Positions 16,836 to 27,209 of a stretch of 64,000 bases of DNA are shown piece after piece. The position numbers and the translations under genes were made by a program. Under the pieces are notes generated by a model. That model did not search any database. It was not told the DNA's origin and worked only from the letters and a program-made list of their open reading frames with translations. The stretch is from positions 1-64,000 of the IMG/VR virus record IMGVR_UViG_3300034355_000696. The stretch is one strand, 5' to 3'. Within the stretch, counting starts at the first letter, position 1. Every line of letters begins with the position of its first letter. The DNA comes from a virus.

Positions 16836-18455
16836 ATGTCATTAGTTAACAATATAGACAATCAACTTTCAACAGAGCAAAAGGTAACATTAGATTATTC
16901 AACAACTGAATCATCTTCTCGCAGCTCAACTGAATCAGTTTTTTCTAGAAATGGACCAAATTCAAATCTCCGCCAAGCTGGAGTATCATATGGTAATGAT
17001 CAGCCATATTCAGTGCCTTTGCAATCTCTTAAGCAAGAAGCAAAAAATAGTCTTTCCGACTTACTTAAATTCTTAAAAGATTTAGAAGATCTATTAAGAC
17101 AAGTAAAACTAGATCCATTAAATAATCCAAACTTAGAAGAAGCACACGCCTATGTTTGGGATGAAATTAATAAAGTTGATCATCCATATCCCAAAATAGA
17201 GATAGAAGGATATGCGGGTAGCCTGAAGTATCCTAGGCCACCTTTCATATGCTTTGACCAATATCTTTATGCGGAAGGAGTTCAAACAAGAGGTTATAGA
17301 AAATTTGTAAAAGAATATGATAACTTAATATCAAATACTACATTTGGTCACATCTACGATTTTAGAGAAATTATTAAGTACTTAGTAAACGAAACTAATT
17401 GCATCATAAGTTCATTAGGTGCAGATTTTGGAGATAACTATGAAGATGACTCACAACAGCAAGTCGCGTCGTACTACTTATACTGGCTCAAAATGGCAAT
17501 CCACTATAAGGAACTCTTTGCCCAATCAATCAAATCATCCCCAACAGGTTTGCCAGAAACCGAAGTGGATAAAACAACTAAAAAGCAAGCCGCTCAATTT
17601 CAAGCATTTTTTTCTATCAAAGTAAACTCTTTAACGAACATGATAGACAGCCAGTTAGATACCCTTCATAAAGATTTGGTAACTAACTGCAATGTATTTT
17701 ACAATAAGTATTTAAGTCCATCATTAAGGTTTAAAACAAAAGTTGTTTCCGATTTTGCTCTAGATATAAGAACTACAAATATGAAAACAGAACTACCTTC
17801 TTTGTCAGAAGAAGCAGCAATAGCACTATTAGCCGCAGAGGGTAACTTTAAGTCAGTTTTAACAGACCTATTAGAAAGAAGGAATAACACATCTGCAAAA
17901 ATAGATTCCTTGTATCAATCTATAGTTCAAAGAAGAAAGTACACAAGCTTTATATCTCAGCTATCTATAAAAGCTGTAAATAGAGAAAGAATTGTTACTA
18001 CCGAAACAGATTCAAATTATGCTTCTTTGCTTTCTGGTTTATTCGTAGATGAGTCTCAAATTAACTCACTAAAATCTAGTCACTCTTTATTAGATGACTT
18101 AAGCGAAGATAGTCATCCCCAGTATCTAATGAAGTCTGGCGGAGTAATAGTTGGAGATATAACAGTAGAAAATGCTGCAAAGATAGACGGAGTACAGATA
18201 GGTGAACATTCTCATTCTGGCTCAGATGGATCTAAAAGAATAAGATCTATAGACATAGATTATGAGTCGGTAAGAAATGAAATTAATTTACAGCAAATAA
18301 ATTCAGCAGCAAAAGAAGTTGTTATCAAAATTGACTCTATCACACCTGATATACTAATAGGTGGAGTTCCAGTTGCAGATGTAAATATCAGCATCGATAT
18401 ACCAGATGAATTTAAGGACAAATACGATTTTGAAATATTATACATAGAGTTGTGA
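16836..18455 (+). CDS. appendage/tail fibre-like protein, 539 residues
   Basis: The N-terminal and middle parts are long helices (for example LKFLKDLEDLLRQVKL). The C-terminal part has a fibre-type repeat region with DLSEDSHPQYLMKSGG, followed by VQIGEHSHSGSDGS, a pattern common in phage baseplate and fibre proteins. It starts 9 bases after terminase. It probably belongs to a baseplate or fibre set with the next two genes. No CGG site. Confidence 0.6.
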   Translation: MSLVNNIDNQLSTEQKVTLDYSTTESSSRSSTESVFSRNGPNSNLRQAGVSYGNDQPYSVPLQSLKQEAKNSLSDLLKFLKDLEDLLRQVKLDPLNNPNLEEAHAYVWDEINKVDHPYPKIEIEGYAGSLKYPRPPFICFDQYLYAEGVQTRGYRKFVKEYDNLISNTTFGHIYDFREIIKYLVNETNCIISSLGADFGDNYEDDSQQQVASYYLYWLKMAIHYKELFAQSIKSSPTGLPETEVDKTTKKQAAQFQAFFSIKVNSLTNMIDSQLDTLHKDLVTNCNVFYNKYLSPSLRFKTKVVSDFALDIRTTNMKTELPSLSEEAAIALLAAEGNFKSVLTDLLERRNNTSAKIDSLYQSIVQRRKYTSFISQLSIKAVNRERIVTTETDSNYASLLSGLFVDESQINSLKSSHSLLDDLSEDSHPQYLMKSGGVIVGDITVENAAKIDGVQIGEHSHSGSDGSKRIRSIDIDYESVRNEINLQQINSAAKEVVIKIDSITPDILIGGVPVADVNISIDIPDEFKDKYDFEILYIEL

Positions 18456-18456
18456 C

Positions 18457-19450
18457 ATGAGCTGGTTTAAATATTTAGACAATACAAGTAATTTAGCAAG
18501 TCCTCAACAAAAGGTTTATACTACTCCGCCCTTAAAAAGACGGAATAGCAATAGATCAATTAAAAGACTATATAACTACTAATGATTGGTTATTTGCAGA
18601 CATTGGAAATAATGAACTAAATTATGTATATAATTCTAGTCTTCTTAAAGTTGAGCAAGATCATTCATATTTAGTCGTTTATGAAAATTCCAATGTTTCA
18701 ACATTAGAAGCTTCAACTCCTGTGGTTACTAAAATTGTTGACGGTATAATGTATTTTAAGGCCGCAAAGAATCACGAAGCAAATACTCTTCCAGATGGAA
18801 CCTATAGCGTCTATTATGGATCTGACTATATTAAATATATTCACGCAACTCCAGTCACATCAAATTCAGTAACATCTTATGAATACGTAGAATATCCAAA
18901 TACTGTTATTAATTCACTTGAAGCAAGTCCAGGCTACAGTCCTTACTATAGCGCAACTCCACCGAGTATTGATTTGTACGACACTGAGATTAATAAAAAC
19001 TCTATTGGATATTATAGATTGGCATACTTCAACGATGGAACGGATTGGATTAATAATCTGTCAACAAAAGTTGGATCTAAGATAGTCGGAACTTTTAGTG
19101 GACCAAACATTAAAATAACTGGTGCAGTTGGTCCAGGATATGGTAAGTGTAAAATTAGAATAACTACAAAGTATGAATCTTCAGCAGAAACTGAAAATAT
19201 AGTTTTGGACTGGTATGAAATTGACTGTTATTCAACTGAAGAAAAAGAATCAATAATTTTTCAAAAAAATGATTTAGAATATCTTGACTACACTCTAGAA
19301 GTTGAAACTTTATCAGATAAAAATATTTTATCGGCTAACAATCAAATTTATATAAGTAAAATAAGTTTTTTAAGAAATTTTTATTTTTCTTTAGATGATC
19401 AAGAAATAAATCCAGATTTGAACTTTAAGTCAATAGGAGGTTTAAGATAA
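18457..19450 (+). CDS. virion/fibre-associated protein with CGG site, 330 residues
   Basis: The ATG at 18457 follows the previous stop by one base. The CGG at 18541-18543 (codon 29) requires a +1 shift to continue (LKR-G-IAIDQLKDY). Straight reading stops 13 codons later. The product is beta-rich with Tyr/Ser/Asn stretches, as in structural fibre-like proteins. Its stop overlaps the ATG of the next fibre gene, so they are probably co-translated. No specific family recognised. Confidence 0.75.
18541..18544 (+). other. CGGA recoding site 8
   Basis: AGA-CGG-AAT unshifted. Skipping C gives GGA and opens the remaining 301 residues. Confidence 0.88.
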
Positions 19451-21360
19451 TGGCTACAGTCAAAAAAACTATACAGAACTTAAAACCTGGAAAACAATAT
19501 CTTTTAACAGTTAAACCAAAAGATGTAGAATTAAACGTTCTTTTAGATCCAGCTTCAGCTATTAGATTTACTGTTCCAACTGACGTTACTCAGCCGGCAG
19601 AACTTGGTGATTTAACAATAGTAGGAAACTACAAGTCAATAATGATTAGCTTTAATCCTTCTAATGAATCAGACTTAAGAGGGTATAACTATGAGGTTTA
19701 TCTTCCTGAAGACATTGCTCAAAGCGGATCTACGTATGTAGTCATTAGTGGATCAACCCCGTATCTTTCTGGCTTTTCCGCATCGAACGTCATAGCTGTT
19801 GATGTTCCGCAAAACTCTGAAACAACAAATCAGGTAAATGCAAATACTGGAGTCACGACTGTAGTGACAACAGAAAAGCTTTACTTTGCCAGAGTTCAAT
19901 CAATAGATACATCTAGCAATAAATCTGCATGGACACCAATTGTGGCATCAACTGCTACAACACTTATAGATTCTGCGCACATTATAGATCTTACTGCATC
20001 TAAGATTACAGCTGGAACAATCGGCGCACATACTATTACAATGGCTGGCGCAACTTCAATTATTAAATCTTCTACCTTTAATGGAGTTGATGTTGGGGGC
20101 GGAAGCTATGCAAATGCTACAACAGGTTGGTTAATCAACGGTAGCGGTAGAGCATATTTCTACGATGCAACAATAGCAGGAAGTATTGACATTGGTGGAT
20201 TTGACTCTGGATCTTTTCACGTTGATAGTGATGGAAATCTTTGGTTGGGTTCTGGAACCTTAGTTGGTGCTCCGTTCAAGGTTCTAAAAGAAGGTGATGT
20301 TACAGCCAATACAATAACCACTAAAAATTTAACGTTAACTGGTAATACAGTGATAGCAAGTAATTCTAATTCAAAAATTTTTCTTGGAACAGGCGTTTAC
20401 AATAATACTAATACTCCATTTTATGTTGATGATGACAGCCAATTTTCCTTAGGAAATAAATTAACTTGGGATGGTAGCAATCTCACAGTAAGTGGAAACA
20501 TTAATATCACAGGAGGTAATACTCTTACGCTTATTAACGAAGCACAGTCAGATGCAGATGCAGCATATTCTGCGGCTCTTTCTGCGAGTGCTCTTGTACT
20601 TACTGCTCAGAATAGAGCAGACAGTGCTTATTCTTTAGCTGAAACAAAAATAACAGCTGGAGAAATACAAGTTTCGATAGATAATGGCACTACGATAATT
20701 AGCGGAGATAGAATTACAACAGGTACAATAAACGCCAATTTAATTAATGCTGGAACACTTAGTGGAGACAGAATATCTGGTGGAACAATTACTGGATCAT
20801 TAATCACAACAGGTGGCTTTAGCGTTGATGCACCCGGATCAATAACAGCTAGAAACATGACAGCTGCGCTTACATATAGATCCCTTGGAGTCTTCCCAAC
20901 TGGCGGATCAGGAGTCGGCCCATTGTATGCACAAACATCTGGTGGAGATGAAAGAATAATAAGATTTACTTCATTAAGGGAATTGAAAGAAAATATTACA
21001 GATATGCCAGAAGGCCTACCTATAATTAATACATTGAGACCAAGAACATTTAACTGGAAACAAGGCGAAATAGACCCACATACTGAAGAGTCTTGGACCC
21101 CAGAAGCTAGAGCAATACATCAATTAGCTCCTAAAAGTTATGGTTTTATAGCTGAAGAAGTTTATGAAGCACAACCAAATCTAGTCTGGCTTGGTCCATC
21201 AGACGTAACTAAGTCGTGGGATGAAGAAGGTGGATTGTTTGACATAAACTCTTGGAAACCAACAATGTGGAAAGAAGTTGAAATAGTTCCTATCTTAGTT
21301 AAAGCTGTTCAAGAATTGTCAGCTAAAATAGAAGAACTTGAGTCTAGACTTAGTCAATGA
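19450..21360 (+). CDS. tail fibre with self-cleaving S74-type chaperone domain
   Basis: The protein has 636 residues, with an AGGAGG before the ATG overlapping the previous stop. The N-terminal part is beta-rich with fibronectin-like character. The middle has fibre repeats (AGTINANLINAGTLSGD). The C-terminal 140 residues match an intramolecular chaperone (peptidase S74). SLRELKENI carries the Ser-x4-Lys pair known as the self-cleavage dyad, and FNWKQGE and YGFIAEEVYE follow. The chaperone trimerises the fibre and is then cut off before the Ser. Confidence 0.88.
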   Translation: MATVKKTIQNLKPGKQYLLTVKPKDVELNVLLDPASAIRFTVPTDVTQPAELGDLTIVGNYKSIMISFNPSNESDLRGYNYEVYLPEDIAQSGSTYVVISGSTPYLSGFSASNVIAVDVPQNSETTNQVNANTGVTTVVTTEKLYFARVQSIDTSSNKSAWTPIVASTATTLIDSAHIIDLTASKITAGTIGAHTITMAGATSIIKSSTFNGVDVGGGSYANATTGWLINGSGRAYFYDATIAGSIDIGGFDSGSFHVDSDGNLWLGSGTLVGAPFKVLKEGDVTANTITTKNLTLTGNTVIASNSNSKIFLGTGVYNNTNTPFYVDDDSQFSLGNKLTWDGSNLTVSGNINITGGNTLTLINEAQSDADAAYSAALSASALVLTAQNRADSAYSLAETKITAGEIQVSIDNGTTIISGDRITTGTINANLINAGTLSGDRISGGTITGSLITTGGFSVDAPGSITARNMTAALTYRSLGVFPTGGSGVGPLYAQTSGGDERIIRFTSLRELKENITDMPEGLPIINTLRPRTFNWKQGEIDPHTEESWTPEARAIHQLAPKSYGFIAEEVYEAQPNLVWLGPSDVTKSWDEEGGLFDINSWKPTMWKEVEIVPILVKAVQELSAKIEELESRLSQ

Positions 21361-21372
21361 TATAATAGTAAA

Positions 21373-21579
21373 ATGTCTAGAATAAGCAAGCAAGAACAAC
21401 AGGAAACTGGTATAATGGAAACTTCTCAATCAGATATTAATGATTCTAATTTAGATGTTAATTTAGTTATAGCTGTTTTTCAAGAAAAACTTAGCAGCTT
21501 AATGACTGATTTAGTTATAAAAGAAGCAACAATTAAACAACAATCAATTATTATTCAAAGATTAAAAGGACAAATGTAA
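21373..21579 (+). CDS. small helical protein, 68 residues
   Basis: Starts MSRISKQEQQETGIME; a second Met lies at residue 15. It ends with a helical region (VIKEATIKQQSIIIQRLKGQ), likely coiled coil. It follows the S74 fibre gene by 12 bases and precedes the 21581 gene closely. Unknown function, perhaps a fibre accessory protein. Confidence 0.6.
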   Translation: MSRISKQEQQETGIMETSQSDINDSNLDVNLVIAVFQEKLSSLMTDLVIKEATIKQQSIIIQRLKGQM

Positions 21580-21580
21580 A

Positions 21581-21763
21581 ATGAGTGATACACCAGAAGT
21601 AGAAGTAAAAACAGAATTTGTAGTTGAAATTAAGATCAGTGACAAGAACCTATCTTACAAGAGCGACTTTACAGAGGCTGAAACAGTTTTTTGGCTTGAG
21701 GCTGTAAAAGATCTTATTATCAAGAAGACCTTTGAAGCCGCAGGAATATTAGAAAAACAATAA
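21581..21763 (+). CDS. small acidic protein, 60 residues
   Basis: AAAGGA precedes the ATG. It begins MSDTPEVEVKTEFVVE and looks like two beta strands then a helix. It lies between the small helical gene and the portal. No family recognised. Confidence 0.6.
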   Translation: MSDTPEVEVKTEFVVEIKISDKNLSYKSDFTEAETVFWLEAVKDLIIKKTFEAAGILEKQ

Positions 21764-21821
21764 ATTACAGCCTAGACAAATTGAGTCTACTATTAGATAT
21801 AGGCTTAAATAAGGACGTACC

Positions 21822-23471
21822 ATGGCAATTAGGGATTACCTACCATTTCAAACAGTAGACAAAGATCTTACTTTTTCTGACAAGGCTTTAGCGCCAGAAC
21901 AAGTAAAGGGTCTGTCTAAGGCTATGAAAATAGCATCGCTTGCTCTTGGTTTTCAGGGTACCAATTATTACTTCAATAATAGAGCTACCTTTGAAAGACC
22001 TGCATATGACTTTGAAAGGTTAATGCAAGCTGTTGATACGGACTCTTATGTTAAGCAAGCTATGTCTAAATATAAAGATCTTTTCTGGAAAGAGGGTTGG
22101 GAAATAGTTTCTGAAAACCCAGAAGCTATTTCTTATCTTCACCAAAGAATAGATTTCATGGAAATAGCAATGAAGAGACCATTTGTTGATTTCTTAATTG
22201 AAGTCTCAGATCAACTCTTTAAATTTTCTAATGCTTTCATTGTTAAAGCAAGAGGTGATTTAAGCGAATATTTTCCAGACAAATTAGCACCTATGACTGG
22301 AGATCTTCCAGTAATAGGTTATTACTTAATCCCTACTGAACAGGTAAGAATATTTAGAGATAAGCACAACAGACCTAAGTCATATAGACAAGAGACAGAT
22401 CCTCTTACTTATATGCCACTTGAGGGAAATCCTGTTTGGACTGCAGAAAAAGTAATTCATCTTCACTTTGATAGAAAAACTGGTAGAGCATTTGGTACTC
22501 CGTTTTTGATCAACGTATTAGACGACGTTATTGCACTTCGTCAAATTGAAGAAGACATTCAGAATCTTGTTCACAGAGAATTATTTCCACTCTATAAATA
22601 TAAGATTGGAACCGCAGAACAACCAGCTGAGCCAGAAGAGATTGAACAAGCAGCTATAGAAATAGAAAACTTAAGAGCTGAAGGTGGATTGATTCTTCCG
22701 TTTAGACACGATGTTGAAGTCATTGGATCACAAGGATCTGCTCTTGACGCAAGTCAATACCTAAATCACTTTAAAGAACGTGTTGCAATTGGATTAGGCG
22801 TTGCGCCGCATCACCTTGGAATGTCGATGAATGGTGGTAACAGATCTGTTACCGAAAGATTAGATGTTGCATTATATGACAGAATTAAGCAGATGCAGAA
22901 GCTGTTTTCGGAGATGGTAAGACTAAATATATTTAATGAATTATTGTTTGAAGGTGGTTTTGATCCAATCTCAAATCCAATGGAAGCTGGAGACTCGGAT
23001 AGATGTTACTTTAAGTTCAAGGAAATAGATGTTGATACACAAGTTAAAAAAGAAAATCACGTCATTCAAAAATATGTGTCTAATCTAATTACATTAGATG
23101 AAGCTCGCATAGAATTAGGATATGATTCCGATATTGACATGAACAAGACACACGCATCAATACAAAGTGATATTCAAGTCGATGCAACTAAAGCAACTGC
23201 CCAAGCCCAAGCTAAAGCACAAGGGACGGGTAAAGCACCTGAACCAAAAACATCTGATGGTCAAAAATCCGCCGGTCCAGGGCAGAAAAATACGCCAAAT
23301 AATAGAAGAGGCGTTGGTAACGCTATGAGACCAATGAATCAAAATGGAAGAAAAACTTCTCCGGATATTAAAAGATATGATAATAATTTTCTATCAGTAA
23401 TTGAATCTTTGTTGGATAGCGAGTATACTGTTATAGAGTCAGACGTTGAAAAGGATAACAATGATGTTTAA
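21822..23471 (+). CDS. portal protein
   Basis: The protein has 549 residues, with AAGGA before the ATG. The arrangement after terminase and before the protease/scaffold, the length, and sequence such as NRATFERPAYDFERLMQ, IPTEQVRIF, VAPHHLGMSMNG and a Gln/Ala-rich tail with NRRGVGNAMRPM are typical of a dodecameric head portal. It forms the DNA entry and exit ring and docks terminase and neck. No CGG site. Confidence 0.88.
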   Translation: MAIRDYLPFQTVDKDLTFSDKALAPEQVKGLSKAMKIASLALGFQGTNYYFNNRATFERPAYDFERLMQAVDTDSYVKQAMSKYKDLFWKEGWEIVSENPEAISYLHQRIDFMEIAMKRPFVDFLIEVSDQLFKFSNAFIVKARGDLSEYFPDKLAPMTGDLPVIGYYLIPTEQVRIFRDKHNRPKSYRQETDPLTYMPLEGNPVWTAEKVIHLHFDRKTGRAFGTPFLINVLDDVIALRQIEEDIQNLVHRELFPLYKYKIGTAEQPAEPEEIEQAAIEIENLRAEGGLILPFRHDVEVIGSQGSALDASQYLNHFKERVAIGLGVAPHHLGMSMNGGNRSVTERLDVALYDRIKQMQKLFSEMVRLNIFNELLFEGGFDPISNPMEAGDSDRCYFKFKEIDVDTQVKKENHVIQKYVSNLITLDEARIELGYDSDIDMNKTHASIQSDIQVDATKATAQAQAKAQGTGKAPEPKTSDGQKSAGPGQKNTPNNRRGVGNAMRPMNQNGRKTSPDIKRYDNNFLSVIESLLDSEYTVIESDVEKDNNDV

Positions 23472-23778
23472 TGTAAATGATACAATTACAAGTAGTGACA
23501 ACACAGAAGCAGATGCGCTTCTAGTATTTAGAAAAGCAGTTAGCAATGGTCAAACGAGACTAGCTCTTGAAGCTTTAGTGGACGTTATTGATTCTATAGT
23601 TGAGTTTCTTACTTCAGAACCTGAAGAAGAGACCGCAGAACAAATTGCACCAGCTGCACCAGCAGTAAAGGTTAATGCTGTTGAAATTAAAGAAGAGAAG
23701 ATTGAGCCAACAACCGTAGAAGCTAGCACACCTGCTAAGAAGAGTGTGAAAGAAACAACAAAATCTATTTCAGAGTAG
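23461..23778 (+). CDS. small acidic protein, 105 residues
   Basis: Start chosen at 23461, with AAAAGGA 5 bases before, overlapping the portal stop. It has a helical first half (LALEALVDVIDSIVEFL) and a Glu/Ala/Pro/Lys-rich disordered tail. It could be a scaffolding or head-assembly accessory protein. Unrecognised. Confidence 0.6.
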   Translation: MMFNVNDTITSSDNTEADALLVFRKAVSNGQTRLALEALVDVIDSIVEFLTSEPEEETAEQIAPAAPAVKVNAVEIKEEKIEPTTVEASTPAKKSVKETTKSISE

Positions 23779-23781
23779 TTT

Positions 23782-24552
23782 ATGATTGAACTAGTGATTG
23801 GTTGTCCAATCTATGAAAGAGATTGGATATTTCCTTATTGGATTTCTTGTATAGAAAATCAGAATATTGATTTTTCAAAAACCGCTTTTATATTTGAAGC
23901 ATCTCCAGATGATGAAAAAACCATAGAGATGTTAGTTAAATATAGAAATGCAAGACCAGATATACCAGAGTTTATTTTAGATATAAAACAAGACATTCCT
24001 CATTTTTCTCATGAAGAAGGAACAAGAACTTGGAGTATATCTAAATATCAAAATATGGTTAATCTAAGAAATTCTCTTTTATCAAAAGTTAGAGATATTA
24101 ATCCAAATTATTTTTTTAGCTTGGATTCTGACATACTATTAACTAATGAAAATACTATTCAATTACTAGTTGCACACGTAAACTCTGGCGCAGATGCAGT
24201 GAGTCCATTAATGTTTATGACTCCAACAAATACAATGTATCCAAGTGTAATGAATTGGATAAAGGAGCCTGGTGGTCAAGCTTATCGTAAAGAACAATAT
24301 CCACTTGGTGAGTATTTCCAGTCAGATGTTATTATGGCAGCAAAAATGATGTCAAGAGATGTATACAAGAATGTTGACTATTCGCTTCATACACAAGGTG
24401 AAGATTTAGGTTGGTCTGGAAACGCAGCAAAAATGGGCTATAAGCTCTACTCGGCATCTTATCTCTATGCTCCACACATAATGCATAAGCGAATGATGCA
24501 AGATTTTCTCTCAAATGGAGATTCTAGGGGTAATTTTTTTGCAACAGCATAA
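23782..24552 (+). CDS. GT-A type glycosyltransferase-like protein
   Basis: The protein has 256 residues. It begins MIELVIGCPIYERDW, a typical first strand. It has FFSLDSDILL with the DxD-type metal-binding motif near residues 115-118 and a later EDLGWSG acid motif. These are hallmarks of GT-A nucleotide-sugar transferases. It may glycosylate virion proteins. The position between portal and protease is unusual for a modifying enzyme. A second GT-like gene is at 42762. Confidence 0.75.
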   Translation: MIELVIGCPIYERDWIFPYWISCIENQNIDFSKTAFIFEASPDDEKTIEMLVKYRNARPDIPEFILDIKQDIPHFSHEEGTRTWSISKYQNMVNLRNSLLSKVRDINPNYFFSLDSDILLTNENTIQLLVAHVNSGADAVSPLMFMTPTNTMYPSVMNWIKEPGGQAYRKEQYPLGEYFQSDVIMAAKMMSRDVYKNVDYSLHTQGEDLGWSGNAAKMGYKLYSASYLYAPHIMHKRMMQDFLSNGDSRGNFFATA

Positions 24553-24569
24553 AAGTATGATATCTTTAT

Positions 24570-24589
24570 ATAAGATTGTTTAATCTTAT
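24570..24589 (+). terminator. AT-rich hairpin
   Basis: ATAAGATT and AATCTTAT pair perfectly around GTTT, between the glycosyltransferase and the protease/scaffold gene. The following sequence is A-rich rather than a T-tract, so termination on this strand is uncertain. Confidence 0.4.
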
Positions 24590-24637
24590 AAAAGCTAATT
24601 ACTATTACTACTACATTAAAATAAACGGAGCGCTAAA

Positions 24638-26369
24638 ATGGCATTTGATTTTGTTGAAAGTTTTACACTTCAACTTCCTGACCTATCGGGATTGGAAAAT
24701 GATTTTTCCGAATCATTCAGCAAAAACCACGGTCTTATTATAGAAGTGGCTGCCATACATGAGCGGACTAACCGCTAACTATAATAATTACTCAGCAGCA
24801 GAATTAGAAAAGGCTCTCCAATCATGGGTCGAGCCATACCCTAAGCCTATTATTTTAAATCACGATTTAAACTCTGAGCCAATTGGCAGAATCATTGCTG
24901 CTAAGATGGACAAAGAACAAGACGGTGCACCATACGTAAGATTGCAGGTAGCAATCACAGATCCATTGGCTGCTCAGAAGATCTCAGATAAGAGATACTT
25001 GACTGGATCAGTTGGCGGAAGAGCCGGCAAAGCAGTTTGTTCAATTTCGGGTGAAGACCTAGCTGCTGAATCAGCAGACGGTAGACCAAAGACAGCTAAA
25101 TTTAAGCGTGGTCAAGTTTATAAGGGTAAACTTGCTTTCGTTGATATGCAAGACATTTCCTTTAAAGAATACTCATTTGTTAACCAACCAGCGGATCAAA
25201 GGTCTAGTGTAAGAGCTTCTAAAGCTATTGATGGATCAACTGTTGTTACTGATTCAGAAAATTGGACAGCAAAAAGCACAGCCTTTATCTTACATATGGA
25301 TAAAGAAGATATAACCACTGTGGAAGAAAATGAGTCTATTTTAAAGGGTATGAAGAAAAAAGAGTCTAGACCACTTTATCTTCATGTTAAAGGAGCTTTT
25401 CTTACGGCTTTGGCCTTTCAAGAAAGTGAAACTGCAAAGGCTGATAATACTGCGTTACTATCAGAAAAGAATATAATTGACGAGGAGAATGTTGAAATGG
25501 ACGAAATCGTTAAAGGTGATGATGTTTTGGCTACTGTCGAAAATCTAAGCCAAGATCTGTCAGCAATTGCTACAGTACCATGCGGTACAGCACCAAAAGA
25601 AGAATCAGAAGAAATTTCTTCACAAGAAGAAGCTTCTGTAAATGTAGAATCAAAAAATGTAGATCTTATATCTGTGCTATCAGATGCTCTTCAGGAAGCA
25701 AAAGAAGCTGGTGAACAATCTATAGTGGATGTTCTTACTTCGAAGATTGAAAAGCTAAAGAAAGCAAAAGAAGATGAATCATTAGTTGAGGCGCCAGCTG
25801 CAGAAAATGCAGAGCAGTCTCCTAGTGAGCAAAAAGAATCTGAAGGAGAAAAAGTGGAAACAGAAGAACAAGGCAAAGAAGAAGTAGTTAATTCTGAAAA
25901 CGCCGAGTCCTCCCCAGAAAACGAAACACAAGAAGAGTCAAACTCAGAGCTCACAGGCAGTACTCATGCTGATGAGCAAAATGACAATGACGATAAACTT
26001 CAAGTGCTTCAACAAGAAAATGCAAAGCTTAGAGAGGCGCTACATCGCACTTTAGCTGAAAGAGTAGTTGATACTAAAATTTCATTAGGAGTAGAACCAA
26101 TTGAAGAAAGAGAAAACTTGATCCAAGATCATGCAACTCGTTCGGCAGGTTCTTTGGCTGATTCCCTTAGGGATTTGGCTAAGCTCCCAGTAGCTAAGAA
26201 GAATATTCAAAAGCTAAATGTGGAATCCGTAATAGATGGTTGCATTGTTTCTGAAAAAGAAAACAATGTCATTGTTGAAGACGAAGAAATGTCAACTGCA
26301 CCAGAAGAAAAAGTGAATACAGTTGAAGAACTGTTTGTTGATACTCTCATGGGCCGTCGCAAACTTTAA
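24638..26369 (+). CDS. prohead protease with fused scaffold, CGG site
   Basis: 576 residues if the CGG at 24764-24766 (codon 43) is shifted +1, reading IHE-G-LTANYNNYS. An EG followed by N-rich residues is typical of prohead proteases. The catalytic His lies in LNHDLNSEPIGR and the Ser in LTGSVGGRAG. The C-terminal half is a very acidic Glu-rich region with coiled coil, like a scaffold that is later degraded. A start at 24759 (MSGLTAN) would drop the first 42 codons and has no ribosome site. Sits just upstream of decoration and major capsid genes. Confidence 0.88.
24764..24767 (+). other. CGGA recoding site 9, protease
   Basis: GAG-CGG-ACT-AAC-CGC-TAA unshifted. Skipping C gives E-G-LTANY, a conserved Gly position in this protease family. 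Confidence 0.9.
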
Positions 26370-26400
26370 AACAAATATATACAAATAAGGAGATATTAAA

Positions 26401-27156
26401 ATGTCATTAGCAAAATTTCGTAAAGTAGGTACCAAAACGGGTGCTGGTCGTTTCGTTGTTTCGGAAGGTATTGCACCATCCGCATACATCTTGCCATCAG
26501 TCGCCCTTCCAACTTGGTACGCAGATTCAGAAGATGATCGTTTTGAAATCGTTATTCCAAAGGGAACAATCCTTTCGGTAGTAACAGATGCAAATGGTGA
26601 TTCACGTTTTGTTCCAGCTAACGGTAGCGGATCTTCAATAACGTGGGGAGACACAATCTCAGGTTGGAACCCGCTTGCAGGAGCAACACCAGTTGCTAGT
26701 GCAGCAGGAGACACACAGGTAGTAGCTGCACGCACAGTGCCAGTTGGCTGTGCACAGTACGATCTCTACAGACCGTTTGATAAGGGCACATCGCAAGGTG
26801 CAGGCTTTATCGTTAGAGGTTATGTTGAGTACCCAATGGTAACAAACGTCAACGCTGATTTAGCAGCAGGTGACTTGGTTGCGGCAGACTTCATGGGCCG
26901 TCCAAGATTGCTTTCTGGATCGGATGCTGGCACATACCCATGGTTGCAAGTTGGTAAGGTAATTGAAGTTGAGAAGTTTGCTACAAACTTTGATGACGGA
27001 TTGCTTTCCTACATGCAGCTTCCATCGGATCCAGGTGCGCTCAAGACAGTTTATGAGCTCACAAGATCAGGCTCGTTCTCCGGTAAACTCGGTATCCGTG
27101 CAAACCTAGATGTTACGAATGTTATTGGTGCTTTCCGCGTCAATTTAACACTCTAA
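26401..27156 (+). CDS. probable head decoration/capsid-stabilising protein
   Basis: The protein has 251 residues, with AAGGAGA before the ATG. It is beta-rich with no cysteine cluster. It sits between protease/scaffold and the major capsid protein, the usual place of a decoration protein, and uses codons more like highly expressed genes. Identification rests on position and composition. Confidence 0.65.
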   Translation: MSLAKFRKVGTKTGAGRFVVSEGIAPSAYILPSVALPTWYADSEDDRFEIVIPKGTILSVVTDANGDSRFVPANGSGSSITWGDTISGWNPLAGATPVASAAGDTQVVAARTVPVGCAQYDLYRPFDKGTSQGAGFIVRGYVEYPMVTNVNADLAAGDLVAADFMGRPRLLSGSDAGTYPWLQVGKVIEVEKFATNFDDGLLSYMQLPSDPGALKTVYELTRSGSFSGKLGIRANLDVTNVIGAFRVNLTL

Positions 27157-27209
27157 TAAAAAAAAAGAAAATAAAAAAAGAAATAATTAAACAGGAGGAA
27201 ATATCCTAG

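Noticed and set aside
24759-26369. Separate start at 24759 for the protease (MSGLTAN)
   Set aside because: No ribosome site, and the upstream ORF from 24638 with a good context continues into it by the CGG rule.
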